A stretch of 64,000 nucleotides of DNA, taken from CAZTTG01 sp964615935 (GTDB lineage Bacteria; Planctomycetota; UBA1135; GCA-002686595). The position numbers and the translations under genes are program-made. The notes under the pieces were generated by a model. That model did no database searches. It was not told the origin of the DNA and saw only the letters and a list, made by a program, of their open reading frames with translations. Shown here one piece after another: positions 54,994 through 63,192 of this stretch. Position 1 is the stretch's first letter, and each line of letters starts with the position of its first letter. The DNA is taken from NCBI GenBank assembly GCA_964615935.1, contig CAZTTG010000010.1, positions 1-64,000 on the forward strand, written 5' to 3'.

Positions 54994-55185
54994 GCCCGAG
55001 GATATGGGGATCCTCCTTTCCCCTAGGCAGTTGCCCTGGCAGTCGATCGCCTGGGATCGAGAAGCGAGCCTCGATCCCTCGCCCGTGGGACAACGGACAG
55101 GCGTCCTGCCAGGGCGCTGCCACCTTCCGATCGCCGACCGGCACCCCGTCGGGTCGGCTCGCCACCCGCAATCCTGGAGGAAGAA

Positions 55186-55707
55186 ATGCTGAACGCGGAA
55201 GTCGAGGAGGCACTCAACGGCCAGCTCAACGCCGAGATCTACTCGTCCTACCTCTACTACTCGATGGCGGCCTACTTCGAGGGCCTGAGCCTCAAGGGCT
55301 TCGCCCACTGGATGCGGGTGCAGGCCCTGGAGGAGATGACCCACGTCCACAAGCTCTTCGTCTACGTCCACGATCGGGGTGGCCGGGCGCGGATGCTGCC
55401 CATCGACGCCCCTCCCGGCGAGTGGGACTCGCCCCTGGCGGCCTTCGAGTCGGTGTGCGAGCACGAGGCCATGGTGACCGCGCTGGTCAACCGGCTCATG
55501 GACCTGACCCTCTCCAAGAGCGACCACGCCACCTCCCATTTCCTGCAGTGGTTCGTGGCCGAGCAGGTGGAGGAGGAGTCCGCGGCCGACGAGGTGCTCC
55601 AGAAGCTCAAGCTGGTGGACCGGACCGAGGGCGGCCTCTTCCTGGTCGACCAGGAGCTGGACAAGAGGACCTTCGTCCCCCTGCCGGAGCTGGCGGGAGC
55701 CTTCTGA
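55186..55707 (+). CDS. Non-heme ferritin
   Basis: A 173-aa ferritin: LNAEVEEALNGQLNAEIYSSYLYYS-type first helix (ferroxidase Glu), ALEEMTHVHKLFVYV (ExxH), and the later FVAEQVEEESAADEVLQKL with ferroxidase Glu residues. It forms the 24-mer iron-storage shell in the cytoplasm. GGAGGAAGAA precedes the ATG. It closes the oxygen-defence cluster; no Fur box is seen upstream. Confidence 0.92.
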   Translation: MLNAEVEEALNGQLNAEIYSSYLYYSMAAYFEGLSLKGFAHWMRVQALEEMTHVHKLFVYVHDRGGRARMLPIDAPPGEWDSPLAAFESVCEHEAMVTALVNRLMDLTLSKSDHATSHFLQWFVAEQVEEESAADEVLQKLKLVDRTEGGLFLVDQELDKRTFVPLPELAGAF

Positions 55708-55717
55708 GACGGGCCGG

Positions 55718-57301
55718 TCAGGGTCGCCTCATGGCCATGGCCGTGGGCGTCACCGCCAGCCCTCCCCGGGCGGTGCACCGCAGCTCGCCGGGCAGCATCC
55801 GGCCCACCGCGAAGGAGGCGTCGATGGTCTCGTCCAGGGGGATGGGATTGCGATAGCCCCCCAGGATCAGGTCCGCGCACACGAAGGCGCTCGAGGCCGC
55901 CACCGCGTTGCGGGTGTGGCAGGGGATCTCGACCATTCCCCCCACCAGATCGCACACCGAGCCCATGGTGTTCTGCAGGGAGATGGCCGCCGCGTCGGTG
56001 GCCTGCTCGGCGCCCCCCCCGGCCGCCTGGACGACCGCCGCCGCCGCCATCGCGCCCGCCGCGCCGATCTCCACCTGACACCCGGCCACCTCGGCCGCGA
56101 AGGTCGCGCGCGCGGCCACCGCCATCCCGATCGCGCCGGCCGCGAGCAGGGCCAGGGCCACCCCCTCGCGGTCCAGCCCGCGCTCCTCCTCCAGGACCCC
56201 GAGCGTGCCCGGCAGGACCCCCGCCGACCCGCCCGTGGGGGCGGCGCAGACCACGCCCATGCTCGCGTTGACGTGCATGACCGCCAGGGCCCTGGCCGCC
56301 GCCCGGCTGTGGATCCCCCCGAGGGCCAGGCGTCCCTCGGCCTCGGCCCGCTGCACCCGGCCCGCGCTGGGATCGAGGAGCTGCATCGGACGGGAGGGAC
56401 CCTCGAGCCCCTGCCTGACGGCCTCGCGCATCACCTCCCAGCGCCGCAGCACCTCGGCCCGCACCTCCCGCTCGGAGATCCCCAGCAGCGCGCTCTCGTA
56501 CTCGAGCGCCGCCTCGCCCAGGGCGCCGCCCTGCCGTCGGGCCAGCCCGACCAGCTCGGCCGCGCAGGAGGCCATGGCCTCTCCCCCGCGCACCAGCAGC
56601 ACGGGCTCGCACTCCCGCAGGCTGCGCAGCTTCGGCAGGGCCTCGATCGCCGCCCGAACCTCCTCGGAGAGGGCCGTTCGCCGGCGGACGTGGAGGAGTG
56701 CGATCCGCCCCATCGACTCCCGCCGGGAATCGCCCATCAGCTCCCCGTCCCCGCCGGCGAGCGCGAGGGCCTCCCCTTCGACGCCGTCCTCCAGCTCCAT
56801 CAGGACCTCGTGGCCCTCCCCCGTGAGCCGCACCGGCCAGCTCCCGATGCGGGTGATCTCCACGGCCCCGCCGCCGATCGAGTGGGCCCGCAGCTCGAGC
56901 GCCGCCCCCTCGCTCGGGTGCAGGGCGAGGTCCATGCAGTTGGGGTGGTCGGCGTCCTCGAGATCGCCGATCCGCAGGTCGAGTCGCATCCCCCGCTCCT
57001 GCGCCGCCTCGGTCGCGGAGAAGAAGCGCTCGTCGGCGAGGGACCATCCCAGGAGTCCCGAGGCGAAGGCCAGGTCGGCCCCCTGCTCCCGGAAGGTCCG
57101 GGCGTAGGAGCCCTGGGCATCGAGCGCGATCTCCACGCGCGAGGGCGAGCGGCCCAGGAGCGAGCGCGCCATGGTGGCGATGCGGTGCGCGCCGGCCGTG
57201 TGGGAGCTGGAGGGGCCGCGCATCACCGGCCCCAGGACGTGGTTCAGGATGCTGATGGGGCCCGAAGCTCCTCGTCTGTCTGTCCCGGGACGTCCACTCA
57301 T
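55718..57301 (-). CDS. L-serine ammonia-lyase (iron-sulfur dependent)
   Basis: A 527-aa fused serine dehydratase (beta and alpha parts in one chain). The N-terminal beta domain has GPVMRGPSSSHTAGAHRIA, which binds the substrate carboxylate. The C-terminal alpha domain carries VCAAPTGGSAGVLPGTL, AEVAGCQVEIGAAGAMAAAA and the third Cys in EIPCHTRNA, together supplying the [4Fe-4S] cluster ligands. It converts L-serine to pyruvate and ammonia, feeding the 2-oxoacid dehydrogenase. A strong GGAGGAG site precedes the start. The labile cluster makes it an oxygen-sensitive enzyme. Confidence 0.92.
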   Translation of the reverse strand: MSGRPGTDRRGASGPISILNHVLGPVMRGPSSSHTAGAHRIATMARSLLGRSPSRVEIALDAQGSYARTFREQGADLAFASGLLGWSLADERFFSATEAAQERGMRLDLRIGDLEDADHPNCMDLALHPSEGAALELRAHSIGGGAVEITRIGSWPVRLTGEGHEVLMELEDGVEGEALALAGGDGELMGDSRRESMGRIALLHVRRRTALSEEVRAAIEALPKLRSLRECEPVLLVRGGEAMASCAAELVGLARRQGGALGEAALEYESALLGISEREVRAEVLRRWEVMREAVRQGLEGPSRPMQLLDPSAGRVQRAEAEGRLALGGIHSRAAARALAVMHVNASMGVVCAAPTGGSAGVLPGTLGVLEEERGLDREGVALALLAAGAIGMAVAARATFAAEVAGCQVEIGAAGAMAAAAVVQAAGGGAEQATDAAAISLQNTMGSVCDLVGGMVEIPCHTRNAVAASSAFVCADLILGGYRNPIPLDETIDASFAVGRMLPGELRCTARGGLAVTPTAMAMRRP

Positions 57302-57460
57302 CGCGCGCTCCTCCCCCCGGGAGCATAGTGTCCGCCCGGGCCGCGAGGCACCCCCGCCGGAGCCTTCCCAGGCCGGGGGGGCGCTGCTAGGCTGGAAATC
57401 GAGGATGTGGGCGCGCGTCGGCGCCCCCCCATGAGCCGGTCCCCTTCGAGGAGACGAATC

Positions 57461-57715
57461 ATGAAGATGCTCGTGACCATGCCCAAGTTGACGGAGGATC
57501 AGCTCCGCAAGGGCTGACTGGACGTGCTCACCGCTTCACGGGGAAGCGGAATGGTGTTCGAGCGCTCCTTTGTGAACTGGTCCGAGGGCCTCGGCATCTG
57601 CTGCTGGTCCGCTCCGTCCAAGGCCGAGCTGGCCCGGCTCTTCGACGAGGTCGGCACGCCATATGACTCCATCGTCGAGGTGGAGGAGTACGCCGAGTCG
57701 GCGCACCTGGCCTGA
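57461..57715 (+). pseudogene. DUF4242-like small protein gene with in-frame TGA at codon 19
   Basis: An 85-codon frame starting MKMLVTMPKLTEDQLRKG behind GAGGAGACG, then TGA (57515-57517), then continuing in the same frame LDVLTASRGSGMVFERS...CCWSAPSKAELARLFDEVGTPYDSIVEVEEY to 57715. The second part has the DUF4242-like pattern (CCWSAPSKAELARLF, GTPYDSIVEV). A GTG at 57524 could re-initiate translation of a truncated 63-aa form, but without a ribosome site as good as the first. A nonsense mutation is most likely; a selenocysteine codon is possible because a 7-bp hairpin (57531-57549) follows at a suitable distance. Confidence 0.65.
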
Positions 57716-57743
57716 TCCGGCTCGCGCCTCGGAGCTCACCGGC

Positions 57744-57776
57744 CCCCGGCACCCGCCGCGGCGGGCCCGGGGTTCT
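57744..57776. terminator. Strong terminator hairpin between convergent genes
   Basis: CCCGCC/GGCGGG inside CCCCGG/CCGGGG, followed on the plus strand by TTCT. It sits between the interrupted small gene and the stop of the secreted planctomycete protein. Confidence 0.65.
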
Positions 57777-57829
57777 CGACCCACGCCTCTCGCGCGACCG
57801 TCAGCGTGAGCTGACCCGGTCCACCCAGA

Positions 57830-59431
57830 TCAGGGGCACAGCAGGAAGCGCGCCGCGTCGGTCAGGCTGGTGGTCGAGGGGGAGGCCGGGTCGTGCGACC
57901 AGTACTGGGTGTAGTACCACGCGCCCAGGCTCAGCCCCATGGAGGCGACGTAGGGCTGGTTCCAGTGGAAGTGCAAGCTCCCCGAGCAGTCGTTGGGCGG
58001 GGGATTGCCGCCGCTCGACTGCACCGTCGTCCGCACGATCGGGGGCTGGATGCACAGCCAGCCGCCCTGGAAGGGAAGCGCCTGGGACCCGTAGCCCCAG
58101 AAGAGGATGCCGTTCTTGTTATTGAGGACGTTGGTGGCGTGCACCCGCAGGGTGTTGTGCGTCAGGCTGGTCGAGCCGGTGACGTAGATCGAGGGCGTGC
58201 ATCCCTGCGAGTTGACCTTGGCCGTGCAATAGACCACCGGATCGCAGGGGCAGCCCGGCGCCCAGCGGGCGGTGCACATCGAGACCGTGCTGCCGAGGGA
58301 ATCGAAGCGTCCGCCCGCGAAGAGGGCCGGTCCCGCCCCGCTGCCATCGTCGAAGACCTGGAGCGCGTCGACGCGGCCGTTGGGAGGCTCGGAGAAGGCG
58401 CTCCAGGTGGCCCCGTCCCAGCGCGCGAGATTGGAGATGGACTGCCCGCCGGCGGTGGGGAACTTGCCGCCCGCGATCAACTCGGGACCGCCGCCCTCGG
58501 CGTAGAGCGCCGGCCCCGAGCCGTCATCGAACACGCACATGGCCTCCGACGGGCCGACGAGGCCCTCGCTGGTGTAGACCTCGTCCCACCCGGCCGCGGT
58601 CCACCTGGCCACGTGATCGGCGCGCTGCCCCCCCGCCTGGGTGAAGTTGCCGCCGACGAACAGGGCCGGCCCCGAGCCGTCGTCGAAGACCGTCGAGGCG
58701 TGGGCGTCCGCGCTCAGCCCCGCGCCGAGGTAGTCCCAGGCGGTGCCGTTCCAGCGCGCGGCCCGGATCTCCCAGCCCGCGGGGGGAATGGAGGCGTAGC
58801 TGCCACCCACCGCGTACAGCTGGGTCCCGCCTCCGTCGTCGAAGGTGTTCATGGACCAGGGGAAGAACTGCACTCCGCCCCCGACCGCCGACCAGCTCGC
58901 GCCGTCCCAGACCTGCACGTTCTGCAGGCTGGGCCAGTTCCAACCCGCGACGAAGAGCTTCTCGCCGCTGCCGTCATCGAAGGCCGCCATGGCGCTGGCC
59001 AGGGAGCCGCTGTACCCGGCTCCCACGGTCGACCAGCCCGACCCCGTGTACTTCGCGATGCTGGCGGCCGGCTGACCCTGGACCTTGTTGAAGGTCCCGC
59101 AGAAGTAGAGCGCCGGGCCGCCCCCGTCGTCCCACACCAGCATGTCGGTGACGCCGTAGAATCCGGCGTACTGGGTCGTCACGCTGACGACCGGGCTCCA
59201 GCCCGCTCCATCCCAGCGGGCGATGCCGTTGGGGGGAAGGCCCAGGGTGGCGTCGAAGCTCCCGGCTACGTAGAGCGCCGGGCCGCTCCCGTCGTCGAAG
59301 ACCTCCATCGCGTACACGGTGCCCCCGTTGGGACCCCAGGCGACGCCGTGGGCGCCGAGTCCGGCGGTGGGCTGGTGGCAGTCCTGCGCAGGTGCCGCCA
59401 GGGAGGCGAGGACCAGGGTGGCGATCAGCAT
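57830..59431 (-). CDS. Secreted beta-propeller-like protein with planctomycete C-terminal domain
   Basis: A 533-aa protein with a signal peptide (MLIATLVLASLAAPAQ). About eight repeats of a kelch-like unit are visible, each with an FDDGSGPALYVAG-type strand followed by RWDGAGWSPV-type text. From ~385 a Cys-containing module starts (CTAKVNSQGCTPSIYVTGS) and ends SHDPASPSTTSLTDAARFLL; this C-terminal domain is characteristic of exported proteins in some Planctomycetota. GAGGAG precedes the ATG at 59431. Function is unknown; surface display or adhesion is a guess. Confidence 0.8.
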   Translation of the reverse strand: MLIATLVLASLAAPAQDCHQPTAGLGAHGVAWGPNGGTVYAMEVFDDGSGPALYVAGSFDATLGLPPNGIARWDGAGWSPVVSVTTQYAGFYGVTDMLVWDDGGGPALYFCGTFNKVQGQPAASIAKYTGSGWSTVGAGYSGSLASAMAAFDDGSGEKLFVAGWNWPSLQNVQVWDGASWSAVGGGVQFFPWSMNTFDDGGGTQLYAVGGSYASIPPAGWEIRAARWNGTAWDYLGAGLSADAHASTVFDDGSGPALFVGGNFTQAGGQRADHVARWTAAGWDEVYTSEGLVGPSEAMCVFDDGSGPALYAEGGGPELIAGGKFPTAGGQSISNLARWDGATWSAFSEPPNGRVDALQVFDDGSGAGPALFAGGRFDSLGSTVSMCTARWAPGCPCDPVVYCTAKVNSQGCTPSIYVTGSTSLTHNTLRVHATNVLNNKNGILFWGYGSQALPFQGGWLCIQPPIVRTTVQSSGGNPPPNDCSGSLHFHWNQPYVASMGLSLGAWYYTQYWSHDPASPSTTSLTDAARFLLCP

Positions 59432-59624
59432 GGGAGCGCTCCTCTTGGAGGGTGTGTGCGGTCGCCAGAGCGACGCCGCGAGATCCGAGCGGCGATGGCT
59501 GCCGCCCCTCCAGTCCTGCCCGAGGCGGTCCCGTCCATCGACGTCCGGGTGCATCCTAGCTGCGGTGTGCAGATCTCGGAAGGGAGCTTCCTGATGCGCC
59601 GGAGGGAGGGGGTTGGCGTCGACG

Positions 59625-59873
59625 CTAGAGGCCCTCCAGCGCCCGGATCGCCCTCTCCGCGGCGGAACGCACATGGCCGGCGCGCCGCACATGGGGATCC
59701 GGGGACCGCGTGGCCGCGACGATGACCTCCAGCGCGGCGGGCTCCGCGGACGCGCTGAGGGCGATGAGGGCGGCCCACGCCTCGGGACCGGACGACTCCG
59801 CGCGGGCGCGCAGGTCCGCGAGCGAGGCGCCGTAGGGCACGGGCACACCGTTCCACTTCCTGGGCCAGTCCAT
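59625..59873 (-). CDS. Small HEAT-like protein after the sensor kinase
   Basis: An 82-aa frame 17 bp after the histidine kinase stop. It is helical and Ala-rich, with one HEAT-like pair (WAALIALSASAEPAALEVIV and RSAAERAIRALEG). The position and tight spacing support a real third gene of the two-component operon, but no family is recognised and the composition could also arise by chance in such GC-rich DNA. Confidence 0.5.
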   Translation of the reverse strand: MDWPRKWNGVPVPYGASLADLRARAESSGPEAWAALIALSASAEPAALEVIVAATRSPDPHVRRAGHVRSAAERAIRALEGL

Positions 59874-59890
59874 GCGTTCTGCTCACCTGG

Positions 59891-61393
59891 CTAGCGGTCG
59901 ACCTCGAGACGCAGCCGAACCACGAAGTGACCCTCCCGGAGGGAGGCCTCGATGCTCCCCCCCAGGATCTCCGCGATGCGCCGGCAGAGCGCCAGCCCGA
60001 GCCCCGCGTGGCGCCCGGTGTCGGTGCGCGAGGGATCGGCGCGCCAGAAGGTGTCGAAGGCCTTCTCGGCGATGTCCGGGGGAGCGCCCTCGGCGCGGTT
60101 GGCGATGCACAGCGCCAGGCGCGAGCCGTCCAGCTCCGCCCGGACCTCGATCGGCGTCCCCTCGTCGGCGTAGGAGACGGCGTTCTCCAGGAGGTTGCCC
60201 AGGACTCGGCGGAGCAGCGGCCAGTCCGCAGTGGCCGAGAGCGCGGCATCGATCTCGACCGCCAGGCGAAGATCGCGGCGCCCGGCCTCGTCGGCGAAGG
60301 GCTCCCAGCACTCGCGCAGCACATCGGCCAGCGCGAGGCGCTCGCACTCGGCCGATGGGGGCCGCGATGCCAGGCGCGCCAGATCGAGCAGGTCCTCCAC
60401 CAGGATCTGCATCTGAGCGGTGATCTCCAGGCACAGCTCGGCCGCCTCCCGGTACTCCGCCGAGCTGCGCGGCCGGCTCAAGGAGACCTCCAGCGTCGAG
60501 CGCAGGCCCGACAGCGGGGTCCGCAGCTCGTGGGCCGCGTGCGCGCTGAAGGCCTGTTCGCGCTCCAGGGCCTGCCGCATGCGGGCCAGGAGCAGGTTGA
60601 GCTCGTCGATCACCGGGGTGAGCTCGGCCGGCGCCCCGGGGATCTCGACGCGCCGGTCGAGCTCGCCCTCGTGGAGGTCCTCGATCTGCCCCCGCAGGCG
60701 GTCGACCGGGCGCAGGCCCCGGCGGATCACCAGGGCGAGGATCCCCGCGCAACCCAGGCTGGCGACGGCCCAGGCGATGGCCAGCAGCCAGCGCAGGTCC
60801 CGCAGGGTCTCGGTCAGCTCCACCGCGTCCACGGCGATGACCAGCTCGATGGGAACCAGCCTCTCCGGCCGCCCGGGTCGCCCCGCGGCTCCCGCCCCTT
60901 CGGGCGGGGAAGGGGGCTGAAAGCGCAGGCCGATGGCTCGAGCGGGGGAGCCGTCGGTGGGGAGCTCGATCGAGTCGAAGGCGGCCCCCGCGCGATCGAT
61001 CGCGTCGTAGCCCACCGGCTCCAGCTCCCGGGCGATGCGCGGCAGCTCGCTCTCCCCCAGGCTCTCGGATTTCTCGAGGCTGAGGCCGGTCGGACTCCAG
61101 CACTGGAACAGGAGGTCGGCGCGTTGAGAGAGCTCCGGGAACGGGCTGGGCGGTGGGTTCCGCCGGGGATCGGGCCAGGGCGGCTGCCGCTCCCTGGGAG
61201 GCGGAGGCGCGCTCCCCCGGGGGATGCGCGCGATGGCGGGCGCGCTGGCCTTGACGATGGCGACCAACGAGCGATCCACCTCCCCCACCAGCCGCTGCTT
61301 CAGGATCGCGTACATCGCGGCTCCCGTGCCCCCCATGGACAGGGTGACGCCGACCAGGGTGCCCAGGATGAGCCGCGTCCGCAGCGAGCTCAT
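59891..61393 (-). CDS. Sensor histidine kinase
   Basis: A 500-aa membrane kinase: helix 1 (LILGTLVGVTLSMGGTGAAM), a ~150-residue periplasmic sensor, a second helix (LLAIAWAVASLGCAGILALVI) followed by HAMP, H-box FSAHAAHELRTPLSGLRS, N-box NLLENAVSYADEG, and a G2-box GLGLALCRRIAEILGGS. It phosphorylates the OmpR-family regulator whose gene overlaps it by 4 nt. The sensor domain gives no ligand clue; it contains several Pro-rich segments. Confidence 0.93.
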   Translation of the reverse strand: MSSLRTRLILGTLVGVTLSMGGTGAAMYAILKQRLVGEVDRSLVAIVKASAPAIARIPRGSAPPPPRERQPPWPDPRRNPPPSPFPELSQRADLLFQCWSPTGLSLEKSESLGESELPRIARELEPVGYDAIDRAGAAFDSIELPTDGSPARAIGLRFQPPSPPEGAGAAGRPGRPERLVPIELVIAVDAVELTETLRDLRWLLAIAWAVASLGCAGILALVIRRGLRPVDRLRGQIEDLHEGELDRRVEIPGAPAELTPVIDELNLLLARMRQALEREQAFSAHAAHELRTPLSGLRSTLEVSLSRPRSSAEYREAAELCLEITAQMQILVEDLLDLARLASRPPSAECERLALADVLRECWEPFADEAGRRDLRLAVEIDAALSATADWPLLRRVLGNLLENAVSYADEGTPIEVRAELDGSRLALCIANRAEGAPPDIAEKAFDTFWRADPSRTDTGRHAGLGLALCRRIAEILGGSIEASLREGHFVVRLRLEVDR

Positions 61394-62067
61394 CCGCCCT
61401 CCTCCGACAGGATGTAGCCCTCTCCCCGCCGGGTGTGGATCAGCTTCGACCGATCGGGACGTTCGATCTTCCTGCGCAGGTACCCGATGTACACGTCGAC
61501 AACGTTGCTGGTCGCGCTGGAGTGCTCGTCGTAGACGTGCCGCCAGATGTCCATCCGCGAGACGACCTGCCCCTTGCGCAGGGCCAGGTACTCCAGCAGC
61601 GCGTATTCCTTGGCGGTCAGCTCGATCGGCTCGCCGCTCACCCGCACCCCGTGATCGTTGGTGTTGATCTCGACGTGGCCGATGCACAGGAGGGGCGACT
61701 TCTGGACGTAGCCCCGGCGGACCAGCGCCCGCACGCGCGCCAGGAGCTCGTCCATGGCGAAGGGCTTGACCAGGTAGTCGTCGGCGCCCAGGTCCAGCCC
61801 CTGCACGCGATCCTCGACGCGGTCCCGCGCGGTCAGGATCAGCACGTGGGCGTCCCGGCCCTCGCCGCGCAGGCGCCGGAGCACCTCCAGGCCGTCCAGC
61901 CGCGGGAGCATCAGGTCGAGCACGATGAGGTCGTACTCCTCGCTCGAGGCGCGCCAGAAGCCGGCCTCGCCGTCGGCCGCCTCGTCGACCGAGTAGCCGC
62001 TCTCCCGCAGCGCCTTGGCAACCGCCGCGCGGAGGGGTGCGTAGTCCTCGACGATCAGCACGCGCAT
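61390..62067 (-). CDS. OmpR-family response regulator
   Basis: A 225-aa regulator: receiver with VEDYAPLR acidic pocket, phospho-acceptor Asp in LIVLDLMLPRLDG, Thr in LILTARD and Lys in DDYLVKPFA; winged-helix output with ELTAKEYALLEYL and VDVYIGYLRRKIE. It is co-transcribed with the kinase. Two tandem CTCATC-N5-CTCATC sites with the period expected for OmpR/PhoB dimers occur at 62192-62208 and 63093-63109, upstream of the next two plus-strand genes, making those its probable targets. Confidence 0.94.
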   Translation of the reverse strand: MRVLIVEDYAPLRAAVAKALRESGYSVDEAADGEAGFWRASSEEYDLIVLDLMLPRLDGLEVLRRLRGEGRDAHVLILTARDRVEDRVQGLDLGADDYLVKPFAMDELLARVRALVRRGYVQKSPLLCIGHVEINTNDHGVRVSGEPIELTAKEYALLEYLALRKGQVVSRMDIWRHVYDEHSSATSNVVDVYIGYLRRKIERPDRSKLIHTRRGEGYILSEEGG

Positions 62068-62167
62068 GGGATTCGCTCCGGGGATGGCCCTCGCAGCGCC
62101 CGATCTCGGCGGGCGCGGTGATTCGAGTCTATCCCCCCCGGATCATTCGAGCGACAGCGCCGCGACC

Positions 62168-62228
62168 GGATTCCCCGCGATTCGACTCGCTCTCATCGAC
62201 CTCTCATCCAGGCGTTCCAAGCTGAACC
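62168..62228 (+). promoter_or_regulatory. Tandem CTCATC repeats: probable response-regulator site, copy A
   Basis: CTCATC-GACCT-CTCATC (half-sites 11 bp apart at 62192-62208) lies inside a ~60-bp segment that is repeated with few changes at 63069-63129, including the flanks CCCCGCGATTCGA and CTGAACC. It is located in the divergent region between the response regulator and the gene at 62339. Confidence 0.7.
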
Positions 62229-62338
62229 ACTACCTGCCGACGCTCGGCGCGCGAAGGCGGCCGGCGGCACGGCTCCGTGGCCCGAAGACCGCGGTCCTGG
62301 TACTCTCGGCATGGAAGCCAGACGTACCGAGTCCGTTG

Positions 62339-63028
62339 ATGCGGGCAATCTCGATGAAGACCAATCTCCTGCTCCAGGCCGCCGCAGCCATGGCGCTCCT
62401 GGTGGGCACCCTTCCCACGGCAGCCGTCGAGGGCAAGGGGTACGGCGCCGTGGGTATCGGCCGTCATGGCAACGTCCTTCAGTGGGGATACTCCATGCCC
62501 CCCTCGAAGATGACCGACCCTGGCCGGAAGCTCTTCCTGAACTGCATCTGCTACATCGAGCAGTTCGCCGGCAAGCCTCCGCTGGTCCGCGCCCAGGCGA
62601 GCCATAGGGATAACGCGCTCAGACTGGCCGCATTGGTAGACCGGATAGACGACGAGAGGTTCTTTCGATCTGCGTTTCCCGAGGAGCTGAGGAAGTACGA
62701 AGACGACCCGGAAGCCCTCGTCGCGCACTACCAGGCGGGCTACGAGCTCATCTATCGCGACGGCGTCTTCCGGATCGACGCGGAGCTCGAGTCCCTGGGC
62801 CTCTTGTCCAACCGCGAGGTGCGCACCCTGCAGCGCCTGATCGCTCTCCTCGAAGACGACTCCAAGGCCGATATCGCCGGCAGGCTGCTGCGCCGGTACA
62901 CCGAGCTGGACTTCGATACGGCGGCCGAGTGGCGGCAGTGGCACGAGGCGAGCGGGGAGCGTGTGTTCTTCAGCGATGTCGGCGGATACAAGTTCCTGGT
63001 CGCCCCCGCGGGCTACCTGGGGCGCTGA
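62339..63028 (+). CDS. Secreted protein of unknown function
   Basis: A 229-aa protein (from 62339; the ATG at 62354 is equally possible) with a signal peptide (LLLQAAAAMALLVGTLPTAAV). The segment GIGRHGNVLQWGYSMPPSKMT and KLFLNCICYIEQFAGKPPL recalls modules found at the ends of exported planctomycete ThuA-like proteins; the rest is charged and helical. No enzymatic motif is visible. It is probably controlled by the adjacent two-component system via the repeats at 62168-62228. Neither start has a clear ribosome site. Confidence 0.65.
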   Translation: MRAISMKTNLLLQAAAAMALLVGTLPTAAVEGKGYGAVGIGRHGNVLQWGYSMPPSKMTDPGRKLFLNCICYIEQFAGKPPLVRAQASHRDNALRLAALVDRIDDERFFRSAFPEELRKYEDDPEALVAHYQAGYELIYRDGVFRIDAELESLGLLSNREVRTLQRLIALLEDDSKADIAGRLLRRYTELDFDTAAEWRQWHEASGERVFFSDVGGYKFLVAPAGYLGR

Positions 63029-63068
63029 TCGAGCGGCTCCGGGCACCTTCGGAGGGGGCGCCGGGCCG

Positions 63069-63129
63069 GGAATCCCCGCGATTCGATCCGCTCTCATCGG
63101 CCTCTCATCGTGGGCATCCCACCCTGAAC
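63069..63129 (+). promoter_or_regulatory. Tandem CTCATC repeats: probable response-regulator site, copy B
   Basis: CTCATC-GGCCT-CTCATC (63093-63109), with the same flanks as copy A. It lies 84 bp upstream of the arylsulfotransferase-like gene at 63193. Confidence 0.7.
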
Positions 63130-63192
63130 CTGGATCCCGCCGGCACCACGTCGAGCCGGCGCCGACACCGACTGAACACGAGGACCACGGAC

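Noticed and set aside
55030..55060. CTGGCAGTCGATCGCC upstream of ferritin as a sigma-54 promoter
   Set aside because: GG-to-GC spacing is 11 rather than 12 and the -12 element lacks TTGC.
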